Assembly (NCBI RefSeq): GCF_030691015.1
Contig: NZ_JAUYFF010000001.1
Location: 248,001-312,000, forward strand
Length of the DNA stretch: 64,000 nt
Direction of reading: 5' to 3'
DNA from: Sulfuricurvum sp.
GTDB taxonomy: Bacteria > Campylobacterota > Campylobacteria > Campylobacterales > Sulfurimonadaceae
Below, one piece after another: positions 15,887-25,143 of this stretch. Numbering within the stretch: the stretch's first letter is position 1; each line of letters opens with the position of its first letter. The position numbers and the translations under genes are program-made. The notes beneath the pieces are model-generated. The model was given only the letters and a program-made list of their open reading frames with translations, made no database searches and was not told where the DNA came from.

Positions 15887-17477
15887 TTGCTTTTGCCTCA
15901 GCAAACTCTTCGTACGAACCTTTGAAATCGATATAGGTGCCATCAAGGTGTAATTCAATAATGCGATCCGCGAATGCATCAAGCAACTCACGGTCATGAC
16001 TCACACAAATAACATTCCCTTCGAAATCCAATAGCGCCTCACCGAGAGCAATAATCGCTTCAAGGTCAAGGTGATTGGTAGGCTCATCGAGTACGAGGAA
16101 ATTCCCCCCCTCTAACATCATTTTAGAGAGCATCATACGATGTTTTTCTCCCCCTGAAATCTTCTCAACACTTTTCTCTTGCTGTTCACCGTTGAAAAGC
16201 ATACGCCCTAAACAGTTACGGATCTCGGAGATTTCACGTTTCGGATCAAACCCGCGAAGCCAATCGTACAGGGTACCGTCCCCTTTGATTTTATCGGTCG
16301 TATCTTGAGGGAAATAACTGTATTCAATCGTCGCTCCCCATGTCACGGTTCCGCTTGTCGGCTTCATCTCTTCCATAAGAATTTTACACAAGGTTGATTT
16401 ACCCGCACCGTTGGGACCGATAATAGCGATTTTTTCACCCGGAGCCACCAAAATGTCAAAGTCGCGCAAGACATTCAAATCATCATAGCTGTGAGAAACA
16501 TTCGCTACACGCAACGCTTCATCCCCCATAGGACGCTTCGGTTTAAAGACGATACTTGGGTCACGGCGAGATGATGGTTTGATATCTTCAATAGTCAATT
16601 TATCAAGTTGTTTCTGACGGGAAGTCGCTTGTTTTGCTTTTGACGCATTCGCGGAGAATCGACGGACAAACGCTTCGAGTTGCTCTTTCTCTTTTACTTT
16701 TTTATCGCGATCAAGCTGTGCTTGGTTCGCCATAACGGTAGAGGCGAGATACCAGTCATCATACGTCCCCGTAAATTCACGAATTTTTTGGAAATCGACG
16801 TCGAGAATATTAGTAACGACGGCATTAATGAAGTGACGGTCATGTGAGATAATGACCAATGTCCCCTCATGACGTTGAAGCTCACGCTCCAACCATCCGA
16901 TCGTGTCGATATCGAGGTTATTTGTCGGCTCATCGAGGAACAAAACATCCGGTTTCGGATAAAGGACCTGAGCAAGGAGGACTTTAAATTTCTCTGATGA
17001 AGGGAGGCTTGACATCAAATCATTATGATGTTCTGCTGAAATACCGACATTTTCTAAAATCTTTGCGATTTGGACATCGTATTCATACGTCGGATCTTCT
17101 TCGACCGAAATCATCTCCAACTCTGCAAGACGATCATTGGTTTTTTCATCTTCGAAATCGCCGTTGGCATATAGATGTTCTTTCTCTTTGATTGCGTCAT
17201 ATAGACGTTTATTACCCCACAATACTGCATCGGCAATCGTGAAATCTTCAAACGCAAACTGATTTTGCCCCAAAATACCTACTTTGAGACCCGGCTCAAT
17301 AGAGATATCCCCTTCGTATTCTTTGATCTCACCGCTGAGAATTTTCAAGAATGTTGTTTTTCCCGCGCCGTTCGCACCGATAAGACCGTAACGTTTGTTA
17401 CGATCTAGTTTGAGGTTGATCCCCTCAAATAAAATTCGGCTTCCGAAGCGCATTGTTAATTTTGTGACTTGTACCAT
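15873..17477 (-). CDS. ABC-F family ATPase, YbiT-like
   Basis: A 534-residue soluble protein with two ATP-binding cassettes joined by a ~80-residue linker ('FVRRFSANASKAKQATSRQKQ'), as in the YbiT group of ABC-F proteins, which act on ribosomes rather than membranes. Walker A motifs: 'GANGAGKTT' and 'GPNGAGKST'; Walker B: 'LFLDEPTNNLD' and 'LVLDEPTNHLD'. The first signature is degenerate ('LPSSEKFKV') while the second is normal ('ISGGEKHR'). It heads a four-gene overlapping operon with DUF5718, DUF1653 and a SUI1 factor. An upstream TATAAT (complement of 17507-17512) is a candidate -10. Confidence 0.92.
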   Translation of the reverse strand: MVQVTKLTMRFGSRILFEGINLKLDRNKRYGLIGANGAGKTTFLKILSGEIKEYEGDISIEPGLKVGILGQNQFAFEDFTIADAVLWGNKRLYDAIKEKEHLYANGDFEDEKTNDRLAELEMISVEEDPTYEYDVQIAKILENVGISAEHHNDLMSSLPSSEKFKVLLAQVLYPKPDVLFLDEPTNNLDIDTIGWLERELQRHEGTLVIISHDRHFINAVVTNILDVDFQKIREFTGTYDDWYLASTVMANQAQLDRDKKVKEKEQLEAFVRRFSANASKAKQATSRQKQLDKLTIEDIKPSSRRDPSIVFKPKRPMGDEALRVANVSHSYDDLNVLRDFDILVAPGEKIAIIGPNGAGKSTLCKILMEEMKPTSGTVTWGATIEYSYFPQDTTDKIKGDGTLYDWLRGFDPKREISEIRNCLGRMLFNGEQQEKSVEKISGGEKHRMMLSKMMLEGGNFLVLDEPTNHLDLEAIIALGEALLDFEGNVICVSHDRELLDAFADRIIELHLDGTYIDFKGSYEEFAEAKASGTL

Positions 17478-17590
17478 TGCAAAACTCTTTACATAAAAAT
17501 TACGCGATTATATCCAAATTCAAATTATCCTCTCCTAACCCTTATTATGACGACTCAAAGAAAGTCGTTACAATATGTTAGCGGCAGTTC

Positions 17591-17619
17591 TTTACACTGT
17601 AATAGCCTTAGGCTATACT
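17591..17619 (+). promoter_or_regulatory. Promoter with palindrome in front of the CoA ligase gene
   Basis: TTTACA (17591-17596) and TATACT (17614-17619) are 17 bases apart, 54 bases before the ATG. A 15-base palindrome, ATAGCCT-T-AGGCTAT (17602-17616), fills the spacer and runs into the -10 box, the position of a repressor or MerR-type operator. The regulator is not known. Confidence 0.6.
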
Positions 17620-17672
17620 ACTTAATCTGCTTCCTCATTTTGAAGTATTAAAAAACTCCCTAGGAGATATTC

Positions 17673-19598
17673 ATGCTCGAATCTGAACTTTACCCGCTAC
17701 TCTCACAATCGGGATTCCAAATTCCTCCGTTTCGCCGCTTCGCTCTGAATGAGCCTATTGCACTCGATTTTTACCCCGTAGCTCTCAAAGTCGAATCTCC
17801 TAAAATCATCCATAAAAGCGATGTGGGCGGAGTGAGTATTTCACTCAGTACTCAAGATGCGGTAGAAGCGGCACGAGATCAGATGATACGCCGAATCGGT
17901 GAGCACAATATCGTACTGGATTCTCATGATGGCTTTATTGCGACCGCTATGATTCAAGGGGAGGAACTCTTCGCCGGTGTTATCGATGATCCGATTTTCG
18001 GGCAAATCATCCTTTTCGGAAAAGGGGGCATTTTACTGGAGCTCTACCGTGACGTCTGCTATATTGATATCCACGCAGGTGAAATCGAGATTCTCCGCGC
18101 CATCCGTACCACCAAAATAAGCAAACTTTTTGAAGGGTTTCGGGGTTCAAAACCGATGATGGAAGAAATCATCAAATTTATTCAGAACCTCCAACGCTTT
18201 ATCAAAAACAATCCGAAAATCCGCGAGTGTGATCTCAATCCCGTCATTTTCAATCCTAAAGGGCTACACGTCGTGGATGCGCGAATCGCGTATCATACAC
18301 AGAGCCTGAAACCCGCATCTGATATACGTGTGCGTCCTAATTTTTTCGACAACCGCACTGTTGCCGTTATCGGCGCATCCAATGATCCCAATAAAGTGGG
18401 TTATGCTATTGCCCACAATGCTCTCTCTTTTAAAGGGAAACTTTATTTGGTCAATGCAAAAGGGGGGACGTTTGAGGGTCATCAGCTCTATTGTTCACTG
18501 AATGATATTGACGAAACGATTGATACCGCTGTTATTACCATCCCCTCTTCTCACGTCATCGAAACGATAGAAGCCCTCATTCCCAAGGGCGTTAAAAATC
18601 TTATTATCGTCTCGGCAGGCTTCAAAGAGGTGGGTGACACCCGCAGCGAAGAGCGTTTAAGCGAGTTGGCAAAGCAGCACAATCTCAATATTATCGGACC
18701 GAATTGTTTGGGGTACTACGAATCGACCCAAAGCCTTAATCTCACCTTCGGCTCATCCAGCATTAAACAAGGTTCTCTTGCTCTCATCGCCCAATCGGGA
18801 GCCGTCCTCTCCTCCCTTATGGACAAGGCGACCCAAGAGGGGATTGGCTTTTCCCATATTCTCTCGGCAGGGAATATGGCCGATATGGGTTTTGCTGACA
18901 TCATTACGATGCTCTCTGCCGATCCCCAATGTGAAGCAATCTCGCTGTATGCAGAGGGGATACAGGAGGGGAAAGCATTTTTAGAGACGCTACGACGTTG
19001 CCCGAAACCGATCCGTGTCTATAAAGCGGGGAAATCTCCGCAGGCACGAAAAGCGGCTTTTTCCCATACGGGAAATCTCAGTGGAGACTATCCGATGTTT
19101 CGAGGTCTTTTAGAGAGTGTCGGCGTTAAAATGGTCGATTCTATCGAAGCACTCCTTTACGCCCAAAATTTTGAGAACATTGCCGTCATCACCAACGCAG
19201 GAGGACCGGGTACGATTATCACTGATGTTATCATTGAGAGGGGATCAAAACTCTATACCCTGAGTGAAGACGATCTTAGTGCCCTTGACGCCGTATTACC
19301 CTCCAACTGGTCACGCAATAATCCTATCGATATTATCGGTGATGCTCGCAGTGAGCGATTTGAAGCGACATTGCGATGTGTCGATGCGATGGAGGGAGTC
19401 GATCTGATCTATCTTCTCATCACCCCTCAAATGATGACCGATACACTCAATATTGTCCGTCTTTTAGATCAATCATGGAATAAACCCGTTTTCCCTATCC
19501 TTTTAGGGGGTGCTATGATGAGTGAAGCTCTCCTCTTTTTACGCTCACATTCTAAGCCGTGTTTCACCACATTACACGAGGCGGGAGCGTTTTTGTAA
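17673..19598 (+). CDS. ADP-forming acyl/acetyl-CoA synthetase, ATP-grasp half first
   Basis: A 641-residue enzyme of the NDP-forming acyl-CoA synthetase family, which interconverts acyl-CoA + ADP + Pi and acid + CoA + ATP. An ATP-grasp_5 domain comes first (residues 1-~215, 'KVESPKIIHKSDVGGVSI', 'GVIDDPIFGQIILFGKGG', 'ECDLNPVIF'), then a CoA-binding Rossmann domain (~225-350, 'VAVIGASNDPNKVGYA') and the ligase domain ('SHTGNLSGDYPMFRGLLE', with the conserved His). This is the reverse of the common alpha-then-beta order. AGGAGA lies six bases before the ATG. No GNAT acetyltransferase domain is attached. The acyl substrate is unknown; acetate is a default guess. Confidence 0.85.
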   Translation: MLESELYPLLSQSGFQIPPFRRFALNEPIALDFYPVALKVESPKIIHKSDVGGVSISLSTQDAVEAARDQMIRRIGEHNIVLDSHDGFIATAMIQGEELFAGVIDDPIFGQIILFGKGGILLELYRDVCYIDIHAGEIEILRAIRTTKISKLFEGFRGSKPMMEEIIKFIQNLQRFIKNNPKIRECDLNPVIFNPKGLHVVDARIAYHTQSLKPASDIRVRPNFFDNRTVAVIGASNDPNKVGYAIAHNALSFKGKLYLVNAKGGTFEGHQLYCSLNDIDETIDTAVITIPSSHVIETIEALIPKGVKNLIIVSAGFKEVGDTRSEERLSELAKQHNLNIIGPNCLGYYESTQSLNLTFGSSSIKQGSLALIAQSGAVLSSLMDKATQEGIGFSHILSAGNMADMGFADIITMLSADPQCEAISLYAEGIQEGKAFLETLRRCPKPIRVYKAGKSPQARKAAFSHTGNLSGDYPMFRGLLESVGVKMVDSIEALLYAQNFENIAVITNAGGPGTIITDVIIERGSKLYTLSEDDLSALDAVLPSNWSRNNPIDIIGDARSERFEATLRCVDAMEGVDLIYLLITPQMMTDTLNIVRLLDQSWNKPVFPILLGGAMMSEALLFLRSHSKPCFTTLHEAGAFL

Positions 19599-19725
19599 AG
19601 TTTTGACTTGGGGTTTGGATTAATCGTAAATGTACAATTTTTTTTAACATTCCCATAAGATTGTAATTGCTAGAATGTGTCAAGGATTATGCTGGTTATA
19701 GTTCGATTTTTTCACGGAGTACAAT

Positions 19726-19998
19726 GTGACACAAATTTATGTCGGGAACATTCCCTACGGCAAAGACGAAAATGATCTTAAAGATCTTTTCGGACAATAC
19801 GGTGAAGTTAGCTCAGTTAAGTTCGTAAATGATAAAGAAACAGGCCGTTTTCGCGGTTTCGGTTTCGTTGAAATGGCGAACCAAGACGAAGCTAATAAAG
19901 CGATCACTGCTCTTGAAGGTAACGATTTCGGCGGACGTACACTTCGTGTTAACGAAGCTCGTCCACGCGCTCCACGCCCTCCACGCGACCGCTGGTAA
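19726..19998 (+). CDS. RRM-type RNA-binding protein
   Basis: A 90-residue single RNA-recognition motif: RNP2 'IYVGNI' (4-9) and RNP1 'RGFGFVEM' (43-50) are intact, with a basic Pro/Arg tail ('RPRAPRPPRDRW'). Such glycine-poor, short RRM proteins in bacteria are often cold-induced RNA chaperones. The start is GTG with GGAG eight bases upstream. A rho-independent terminator follows directly, so it is probably monocistronic. The 127-base leader upstream has a run of nine T's but no recognised RNA element. Confidence 0.93.
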   Translation: MTQIYVGNIPYGKDENDLKDLFGQYGEVSSVKFVNDKETGRFRGFGFVEMANQDEANKAITALEGNDFGGRTLRVNEARPRAPRPPRDRW

Positions 19999-20005
19999 TC
20001 ACAAC

Positions 20006-20040
20006 CATGAAGCCCTAATGGGCTTTCATGCCTCTTTTGT
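20006..20040 (+). terminator. Rho-independent terminator after the RRM gene
   Basis: CATGAAGCCC and GGGCTTTCATG form a ten-pair stem with one bulged T and a four-base loop, followed by a T-rich stretch. It closes the RRM transcript eight bases after the stop codon. Confidence 0.75.
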
Positions 20041-20086
20041 TTTCCCCTTTAGCTCTTCTCAATCATCTTAATTTTAAAGACATACC

Positions 20087-20290
20087 ATGACATATACGCT
20101 CACAGAACCATTTATCGAACTCCATAAACTGATCAAACTATTAGACCTTGTCGATACCGGCGGACAAGCCAAAGTATTAATCGAAAACTCCCATGTATTC
20201 CGTAACGGTGAAATCGAAACTCGCAAACGGGCAAAGATCAAAAAAGGGGAGACGATTACGATCGGTGACGTCGTAATCGAAGTGATCTAA
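20087..20290 (+). CDS. S4-domain RNA-binding protein (YbcJ/YaaA-like)
   Basis: A 67-residue protein consisting of a single S4 domain: 'FIELHKLIKLLDLVDTGGQAK' then 'VLIENSHVFRNGEIETRKRAKIKKGETI' and 'IGDVVIEVI'. Such small proteins bind structured RNA, probably rRNA or tRNA; a specific role is not known. It lies between two terminator-like elements, so it may be transcribed on its own. Confidence 0.9.
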   Translation: MTYTLTEPFIELHKLIKLLDLVDTGGQAKVLIENSHVFRNGEIETRKRAKIKKGETITIGDVVIEVI

Positions 20291-20294
20291 TCCA

Positions 20295-20323
20295 TTGTTA
20301 TTTAATGGAGTTTTCACTATAAT
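20295..20323 (+). promoter_or_regulatory. Promoter for ctpA-purCSQ block
   Basis: TTGTTA (20295-20300) and TATAAT (20318-20323) are 17 bases apart, 44 bases before ctpA. A weak stem, TCCATT-7-AATGGA (20291-20309), overlaps the -35 and may also end the S4 transcript. Confidence 0.6.
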
Positions 20324-20366
20324 TGCTGATCTTATTTAACGGCTCTACACAAGGTTCAAAAAACGT

Positions 20367-21689
20367 ATGAAAAATACAAAAATGATGGTTGTCGGTTTTG
20401 TTAGTGCTGTAGCGGTCAGTATCGCCCTTTCCACATCGCTGTTGGCAAAAAGCAACACCGCTGTTCCAGCTGAAGCCTCTGTAGAAGCCTCACGTCTCCA
20501 ATCACTCGCTAAATTTACCAAAGTTTTGGGAATCGTCGAACAGTACAACGTAGACGGTCTCACCATCGATCAGCTCATCGATAAATCGCTTCAGGGGATG
20601 CTCTCCAACCTTGATGCCCATTCCACTTATATGGATAAAAAAAGCTACGATAATCTTAAAACCCAAACTGACGGTGAATTCGGAGGTTTAGGGATTACGG
20701 TCGGTATGCGAGATAACGCTCTCACCGTTATTGCTCCAATAGAAGGTACTCCTGCGGACAAAGCGGGTGTTAAAGCGGGCGATATTATCCTTAAAATCAA
20801 TGACAAATCAACCCTCAGCATGACCATTGACGATGCCGTCAGTTTAATGCGCGGAACCCCTAAAACACCGATTGATATCACGATTGTCCGTAAAGGGTCC
20901 GCTGATCCGATCAAATTCCACATCATCCGTGATATCATCACCGTTGAATCGGTCTATACCCGCACTATCGGCAAAGATATTCTTTATATCCGTGTCACCA
21001 GTTTCGATAAAAAAGTCGCAGCTGATGTCAAAAAAGCAATTAAAAAACACGCCGCAAAAACCAAAGGGATCATTCTCGATCTCCGCAACAATCCGGGAGG
21101 ACTCTTGGATCAAGCGGTTGAATTGACTGACCTGTTCGTAAGCGAAGGGGTTATCGTTTCCCAAAAAGGGCGCAATAAAGCTGATGATATTACCTACAGC
21201 GCTACCAAAAGTTCAACGATCACCGATCTTCCTCTCGTTGTTTTGGTCAACGAAGGTTCGGCCAGTGCCTCAGAGATCGTCAGCGGAGCACTTCAAGATT
21301 TGAAACGGGGTGTCATCGTCGGAGAAAAAACTTTCGGTAAAGGCTCGGTTCAAGTCGTTATGCCTATCACTGAAACGGAGGGGATCAAACTCACCGTTGC
21401 CCGATATTATCTCCCTAGCGGCCGTACGATCCAAGCCGTCGGTGTAGCACCTGATATCGAAGTAATCGCCGGCGAAGTCAAAAATCACGACAAAACATTT
21501 AACATCAAAGAAGCCGATCTTAAAAAACATCTCGAATCCGAACTCGAAAAAGAGGGTGGAATGATCGATGTAACCGAAGCCAATGCAACCAATAAAACAA
21601 TTATTACCCCAGAGCAAATGAATAAAGATATTCAGCTCAAAGAGGGTGTCGATATTATTAAAGCCCTAATCATAGTCAAAGGAAAATAA
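20367..21689 (+). CDS. ctpA: Carboxy-terminal processing protease, S41 family
   Basis: A 440-residue exported serine protease. Signal/anchor helix at ~5-26, PDZ domain at ~95-180 ('[16 protein letters not shown]', '[13 protein letters not shown]'), then the S41 domain with catalytic Ser in '[17 protein letters not shown]' and Lys in '[11 protein letters not shown]'. It trims or degrades envelope proteins in the periplasm. It starts the block ctpA-purC-purS-purQ, with purC two bases downstream; the same order is recalled from Campylobacter jejuni. The purine genes may thus share its promoter. Confidence 0.92.
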   Translation: MKNTKMMVVGFVSAVAVSIALSTSLLAKSNTAVPAEASVEASRLQSLAKFTKVLGIVEQYNVDGLTIDQLIDKSLQGMLSNLDAHSTYMDKKSYDNLKTQTDGEFGGLGITVGMRDNALTVIAPIEGTPADKAGVKAGDIILKINDKSTLSMTIDDAVSLMRGTPKTPIDITIVRKGSADPIKFHIIRDIITVESVYTRTIGKDILYIRVTSFDKKVAADVKKAIKKHAAKTKGIILDLRNNPGGLLDQAVELTDLFVSEGVIVSQKGRNKADDITYSATKSSTITDLPLVVLVNEGSASASEIVSGALQDLKRGVIVGEKTFGKGSVQVVMPITETEGIKLTVARYYLPSGRTIQAVGVAPDIEVIAGEVKNHDKTFNIKEADLKKHLESELEKEGGMIDVTEANATNKTIITPEQMNKDIQLKEGVDIIKALIIVKGK

Positions 21690-21691
21690 CC

Positions 21692-22402
21692 ATGGAAAAA
21701 CGCGATATCATCTACGAAGGAAAGGCTAAACGCCTCTTTAGCACCGACGATGCCAACCTTGTCATTGCCGAATTTAAGGATGATCTGACCGCATTCAACG
21801 GCGCAAAAAAAGATAATGAATCGGGTAAAGGGGCATTGAACAATAAGATCTCAACCGAATTATTTAAGATGCTCGCTTCACGCGGTGTAGAGTCCCACTT
21901 TGTCGAGATGTTAGATGATACCCACATGCTTTGTAAAAAAGTGGACATTATCCTCATCGAAGTGATTGTCCGTAATATCGCGACAGGAAGCCTCAGTAAG
22001 AATCTAGGAATCGCTGATGGAACCGTTCTTCCGTTTACATTGGTCGAATTCGATTACAAAAACGATGCACTAGGTGATCCTAAGTTAAATGACCAACACT
22101 GTCTCATATTAGAGCTTGTTAAAAATGAAGCGGAACTCGATCAACTGCGCGCTATGGCACGTGAAGTGAACTCTATTTTACGTCCTTATTTCCATGAAAA
22201 AGGGCTTAATTTGGTCGATTTCAAACTTGAATTCGGTCGTGATGCGAATGGAAAAATCATCCTTGCCGATGAGATCAGTCCCGATAACTGCCGTTTTTGG
22301 GATTTAGCGACAGGTGAAAAAATGGATAAAGACCGTTTCCGTCAAGGTCTTGGCGGACTCAAAGTCGCCTATGAAGAAGTATTAAATAGAATATTGGGGT
22401 AA
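21692..22402 (+). CDS. purC: Phosphoribosylaminoimidazolesuccinocarboxamide synthase
   Basis: A 236-residue SAICAR synthetase, which joins aspartate to CAIR with ATP in purine synthesis. The N-terminal '[11 protein letters not shown]' ATP-binding motif, '[12 protein letters not shown]' and '[14 protein letters not shown]' are diagnostic. Full length for the bacterial enzyme. It starts two bases after ctpA and is followed by purS three bases later. Confidence 0.97.
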   Translation: MEKRDIIYEGKAKRLFSTDDANLVIAEFKDDLTAFNGAKKDNESGKGALNNKISTELFKMLASRGVESHFVEMLDDTHMLCKKVDIILIEVIVRNIATGSLSKNLGIADGTVLPFTLVEFDYKNDALGDPKLNDQHCLILELVKNEAELDQLRAMAREVNSILRPYFHEKGLNLVDFKLEFGRDANGKIILADEISPDNCRFWDLATGEKMDKDRFRQGLGGLKVAYEEVLNRILG

Positions 22403-22405
22403 TGA

Positions 22406-22648
22406 ATGAAAGCAATCGTAAATGTATTTTTGAAAAACGGAGTTCTTGACTCTCAGGGTAAAGCGGTACAACACGCCCTCTCAGGTCACGGTTTTGACAG
22501 TGTCAAAGATGTCCGTGTCGGCAAACAAATCATTATTGAGATGAACGAATCAGACGCAGCACTCGCTAAAGAGAAAGTTGCCCATATGTGTGAAGAGCTT
22601 CTTGCCAACACCGTTATCGAAGATTATGAAATTGAGATCCAAGCATGA
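22406..22648 (+). CDS. purS: Phosphoribosylformylglycinamidine synthase subunit PurS
   Basis: An 80-residue small subunit of the PurSQL complex that converts FGAR to FGAM. 'VFLKNGVLDSQGKAVQHAL' and 'VRVGKQIIIEM' are the family signatures. It bridges PurQ and PurL; purL itself is not in this window. Its stop overlaps the purQ start by four bases, so the two subunits are made together. Confidence 0.95.
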   Translation: MKAIVNVFLKNGVLDSQGKAVQHALSGHGFDSVKDVRVGKQIIIEMNESDAALAKEKVAHMCEELLANTVIEDYEIEIQA

Positions 22649-23319
22649 AAGTCGGCATCATCCAATTTCCGGGGACAAACTGTGAGTACGATACCCAGCA
22701 TGCGTTTGCCGCATTAGGGTGTGAAACACAAATTCTTTGGCACAAAGAAGAGTCTATCCCCTCTGACATGGATTTGGTAGTAGCTGCCGGGGGATTTAGT
22801 TATGGAGATTATCTCCGAAGCGGTGCCATCGCAAAAATGTCTCCGATTATGAAAGCACTTAAAATATACGCGGAAAATGGAGGAAAAGTACTCGGTATCT
22901 GTAACGGGTTTCAAGTACTCACCGAAACCGGTCTCCTTCCGGGTGCCTTGAAACGTAACGAAGGGCTCCATTTTATCTCGCGTCATCATCATCTAAAAGT
23001 GGTCAATAACGACAATGACTTCCTCCGCCATTGTGCAGTTGATCAAGTGGTCAACATCCCTATCGCACACCATGACGGGAACTTTTACATTGATGCCGCA
23101 GGTTTAAGTGAGCTTTATGCGAACAATCAAGTCCTCTTGAAATATACCGACAGCTCAGGAAACATCGATAATCCTAACGGATCGGTTGACTCAATTGCCG
23201 GCATTTGCAACAAATCTAAAAATGTCTTTGGTCTTATGCCCCATCCTGAACGTGCGATGGAAATGCTTTTAGGCTCAGATGACGGTCGAGCTATGCTTGA
23301 AGGGTTCATAAACGCTTGA
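22645..23319 (+). CDS. purQ: Phosphoribosylformylglycinamidine synthase subunit PurQ
   Basis: A 224-residue class I glutamine amidotransferase that supplies ammonia for FGAM synthesis. The nucleophile elbow is 'LGICNGFQVL' and the catalytic His-Glu pair is in 'LMPHPERAME'; 'VKVGIIQFPGTNCE'-type start and 'AGGFSYGDYLRSGAIA' are typical. Normal length. It overlaps purS and the next gene by four bases each. Confidence 0.97.
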   Translation: MKVGIIQFPGTNCEYDTQHAFAALGCETQILWHKEESIPSDMDLVVAAGGFSYGDYLRSGAIAKMSPIMKALKIYAENGGKVLGICNGFQVLTETGLLPGALKRNEGLHFISRHHHLKVVNNDNDFLRHCAVDQVVNIPIAHHDGNFYIDAAGLSELYANNQVLLKYTDSSGNIDNPNGSVDSIAGICNKSKNVFGLMPHPERAMEMLLGSDDGRAMLEGFINA

Positions 23320-24467
23320 AAACACTAGCCTTTTTCTTTCTTTTTATATCGCAGGTACTTTATTCTGAGCCCTCCGTTCTCACCGAGCAAGCGCCTGCGA
23401 CAGGCGAAGAGGTAACACCAGCGACAGTAGAAAATGCTTCAGAGATAGATACTCTTTTCTCCGGAATATCCTCATCAGGGCTAACCCTTCAGTTTACAAA
23501 TCTTCCGGAACACCCTTATGTCGGTGAAATCGTTGCCCTCAACGTTAAACTCACTCCCGTCGATGTCGCATCAGGAAATATCGAGTATACCCTTCAAAAT
23601 GAGGAGGGCATTCGGATTTTCAGCGATACCCCGCGGCGTAGTGTCAAAGATGACGGTGTTTATGATACCTTCTATTTCTTAGTTCAGTCATCCGCCATTA
23701 GATTCCCGGATATTACCGCAACAATTACTTCAACAGGAACAACATCGCAGACGCTAACAGGAACCACACTAAGTGCTACAACACTGAGTCCTCCTTCAGG
23801 CTTTGCCAATATTCTTGCCGAAAAATTTGAAATTATTAATTACAAAACGACCCCATATAACAATGAGAGCAATGTTCTTATATTTACGGCAAAAGCGACT
23901 CGATGTAATATCAGTGACTTTAGTGTTCCTAATGCGATAAAACAAGGGTTTGAATCTAAACTCTCTAATGTCGGCGAATCGCAAATGACCTACTATGTGA
24001 TTATCCCCAATAGTGAACAAAACATCAATTTCTCTTTTTTCAATCTCAAAAAGCAACGCTATGAATCCTTAACAATCCCTATCGTTGTGGATGACGATAC
24101 CGTCTCGACGGGACAAAGTGATCTCTCTCCGACCGATGCACGTCATACAGAGCTCAAAGTAGGTGCTGCTGCCGTTACCGTCTTTATTTTCTTTGCTCTT
24201 TTTTACTGGAGACGGGAAAAATGGTATTTATATCTTTCCGCTGTTCCGATGTTCTACATTGTCTATGCATTGCTTCCAAATCAAAATATCTGTGTCAAAA
24301 AAGATGCTCCTATTTATTTGCTTCCGATTAAAAACGGAACCATTTTTGAGATGACCCTTCAAGAAGAACATTTGGAAGCAGAAAAAGAGGTAGGTGAGTT
24401 CGTTAAAATACATCTAAGCAACGATAAAGTCGGATGGGTGAATCAACGTGATCTTTGCTCGAATTAA
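23316..24467 (+). CDS. Exported/anchored protein with C-terminal SH3-like domain
   Basis: A 383-residue protein with a signal peptide ('TLAFFFLFISQVLYSE'), a ~240-residue beta-rich periplasmic region, two membrane segments near 286-300 and 307-322, and a C-terminal SH3-like domain ('ICVKKDAPIYLLPIKNGTIFE' onward, ending 'GWVNQRDLC'). A TTG overlapping the purQ stop is the likely start. The position between purQ and plsC matches a putative periplasmic protein recalled at the same place in Campylobacter jejuni. A role in envelope maintenance is only a guess from neighbours and architecture. Confidence 0.75.
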   Translation: MKTLAFFFLFISQVLYSEPSVLTEQAPATGEEVTPATVENASEIDTLFSGISSSGLTLQFTNLPEHPYVGEIVALNVKLTPVDVASGNIEYTLQNEEGIRIFSDTPRRSVKDDGVYDTFYFLVQSSAIRFPDITATITSTGTTSQTLTGTTLSATTLSPPSGFANILAEKFEIINYKTTPYNNESNVLIFTAKATRCNISDFSVPNAIKQGFESKLSNVGESQMTYYVIIPNSEQNINFSFFNLKKQRYESLTIPIVVDDDTVSTGQSDLSPTDARHTELKVGAAAVTVFIFFALFYWRREKWYLYLSAVPMFYIVYALLPNQNICVKKDAPIYLLPIKNGTIFEMTLQEEHLEAEKEVGEFVKIHLSNDKVGWVNQRDLCSN

Positions 24468-25143
24468 GTGGCTTTATGCGGTAATCGTCATCTTCAGCGG
24501 AATGACGCTGATGATCGCGACGTTCTATCTTCTCCCGAAACCTTATGCCGTTAAATTTTCGGCATGGTTTATCCGTCTTCTCGTCTTTGTCCCCGTCCGT
24601 GTTAAAGGGACTCCCGATCCCGATGCCCAAATGTATTTAATTAACCACCAAAGTGATATCGATATCGGCGTTATGGAGACGATCAGTACCAAAGATTTGG
24701 CTTGGGTCGCCAAAAAAGAGCTTTTCAATGTCCCGTTCTTCGGACTGGTTGTCCGTCTTCCTAAGGACATCGCATTAGAGCGAGAAAGCAAAACTGCCCT
24801 CGTCAAACTGATCAAAGACTCCAAAGACCGACTCGATCACGGGCGTGTTATAACTATCTTCCCTGAAGGAACCCGTACCGAAAGCGGAAAAATGAAGCCG
24901 TTTAAAGCAGGGGCTAAAATGGTCGCTGATAAATTCAGCCTCAAAGTCCAACCCGTTGTCCTCATTGCCACCGCATGGCATTTCAGCAATAAACGCAAAG
25001 ACTTTAACCCCGGAACGATTACCGCGATCTATCTGGACCCTTTTACCGCCGATAAAAGCAACCCGGAATGGCTAAATGAAACCCGTGATCTAATGCAAAA
25101 GGTATATGATGATGAGTTGGCAAACCATCCTCGCTATCGGTAG
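24448..25143 (+). CDS. plsC: 1-acyl-sn-glycerol-3-phosphate acyltransferase
   Basis: A 231-residue membrane acyltransferase that makes phosphatidate from lysophosphatidate. Motif I is 'INHQSDIDIG' (NHxxxxD, catalytic His-Asp), motif III 'FPEGTRTESGK', and 'VQPVVLIA' is motif IV. One N-terminal membrane helix. The GTG start lies 20 bases inside the preceding gene, and the end overlaps crcB by 38 bases, so translation is closely coupled. Confidence 0.93.
   Translation: MIFARIKWLYAVIVIFSGMTLMIATFYLLPKPYAVKFSAWFIRLLVFVPVRVKGTPDPDAQMYLINHQSDIDIGVMETISTKDLAWVAKKELFNVPFFGLVVRLPKDIALERESKTALVKLIKDSKDRLDHGRVITIFPEGTRTESGKMKPFKAGAKMVADKFSLKVQPVVLIATAWHFSNKRKDFNPGTITAIYLDPFTADKSNPEWLNETRDLMQKVYDDELANHPRYR

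Noticed and set aside
15887-15997. Upstream extension of the DUF5718 frame
   Set aside because: It lies wholly over the ABC-F 3' end in another frame and has no family-like sequence; GTG at 15886 fits the family start.
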